From assembly GCF_028330525.1 (NCBI RefSeq), contig NZ_JAQMSD010000242.1:1-34324 (forward strand): a DNA stretch of 34,324 bases, read 5' to 3'. Both the position numbers and the translations under genes were made by a program. The first letter of the stretch is position 1. The number at the start of each line of letters is the position of its first letter. Of this stretch, positions 34,243-34,324 are shown one piece after another. Source of the DNA: Spirulina sp. CS-785/01. Its GTDB lineage: Bacteria > Cyanobacteriota > Cyanobacteriia > Cyanobacteriales > Spirulinaceae. The notes under the pieces are model-generated. The model ran no database searches. It was not told where the DNA came from and saw nothing but the letters and a program-made list of their open reading frames with translations.

Positions 34243-34300
34243 TGAGTCGATACCGCTTCTCCTGCGGAGACGCTGCGCGAACGATGCGGCTGAGACTCAC
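34243..34300 (+). repeat. Second nested hairpin containing a GACGCTGCGCGAACG repeat
   Basis: GTGAGTC (34243-34249) pairs with GACTCAC (34294-34300). After a symmetric four-base loop, CCGC pairs with GCGG, and inside lie TCTCCTGCGGAGA and CGCTGCGCG self-complementary stretches. The core TTCTCCTGCGGAGACGCTGC and GCGAACG is a common cyanobacterial interspersed repeat. The tandem layout with the previous hairpin is striking. Confidence 0.55.
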
Positions 34301-34324
34301 AACCTCTTAGGCTACACATAGACC

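Larger units (their letters stand above)
33849..34324. other. Region without a firm gene: possible small ORF, interspersed repeats and hairpins
   Basis: These 476 bases lie upstream of clpB and run to the window end. They hold the clpB promoter region (no consensus recognised), the possible 44-aa ORF at 33931-34065, a second CTTTGTGT-type repeat at 34141-34172, and two compact hairpins at 34198-34300. GGACATCCTCCCCC at 34005-34018 and the C-rich hairpin recall the ends of IS200/IS605-type elements, but no transposase coding sequence is present. Confidence 0.45.

Overview
The window looks like chromosomal DNA of a cyanobacterium, most likely filamentous. I count about 15 copies of the HIP1 octamer GCGATCGC, several heptamer tandem repeats of the kind common in filamentous cyanobacteria, and genes typical of the group: an Amt-histidine kinase fusion, HypF/HypC, an SphS-like kinase with PhoU, CIA30, DUF1574 with an MBOAT acyltransferase, and HpsE-type glycosyltransferases. 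No rRNA, tRNA, CRISPR array or intact transposase gene was seen.

Layout. (1) 1-3725, plus strand: the 3' part of an unrecognised gene, then an 884-aa ammonium-channel/PAS/histidine-kinase fusion. (2) 3829-8807, minus strand: hypF-hypC (NiFe-hydrogenase maturation), then an SphS-like phosphate sensor kinase followed by phoU. (3) 9199-17465, plus strand: a contractile injection system (CIS) locus. It has a tail sheath, three gp19-type tube paralogues, two overlapping homologous small proteins that may be assembly chaperones, a 47-aa DUF6760-like protein, a soluble histidine kinase, a NarL-type response regulator, a DUF4255/Pvc16-type cap protein and an unrecognised 73-aa protein. Sheath, tube and cap are present, but there is no recognisable baseplate, spike, tape-measure or AAA+ gene, so the machine must be completed from another locus. 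Thylakoid-anchored CIS particles are known in multicellular cyanobacteria and are the likely relative. (4) 17500-22364, minus strand: a DUF1574/SGNH-like protein with a long repeated N-terminal region, followed by an AlgI-type MBOAT protein, a probable polysaccharide O-acetylation pair. (5) 22458-24419: a CIA30 protein with a shrunken Rossmann domain, overlapping tail-to-tail with a secreted SASA esterase. (6) 33848-24791, minus strand: clpB with a 94-residue acidic Pro-rich tail, then a tightly packed run of two HpsE-like GT2 enzymes, two GT4 enzymes, a methyltransferase and a GT-A-like protein, suggesting synthesis of a surface polysaccharide. (7) 33849-34324: no firm gene, but a possible 44-aa ORF and two compact hairpins that resemble repeat or IS200/IS605-end remnants.

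The part most worth pursuing is the split CIS locus with its embedded two-component system. A 72-bp repeat is present in inverted orientation at 12661-12732 and 14900-14971 (69/72 identical by eye), bracketing the chaperone-like/DUF6760/kinase segment. A hairpin lies between sheath and tube, and a terminator-like structure lies between the second and third tube genes. Two further unexplained patterns are a 15-bp tandem repeat coding for GSVQS in the ATP-lid of the SphS-like kinase (with an unrelated 15-bp triplicate just downstream), and an abrupt change of local G/C strand asymmetry at a majority of the HIP1 sites. All positions, counts and family calls were made by reading the sequence; no database search was run.
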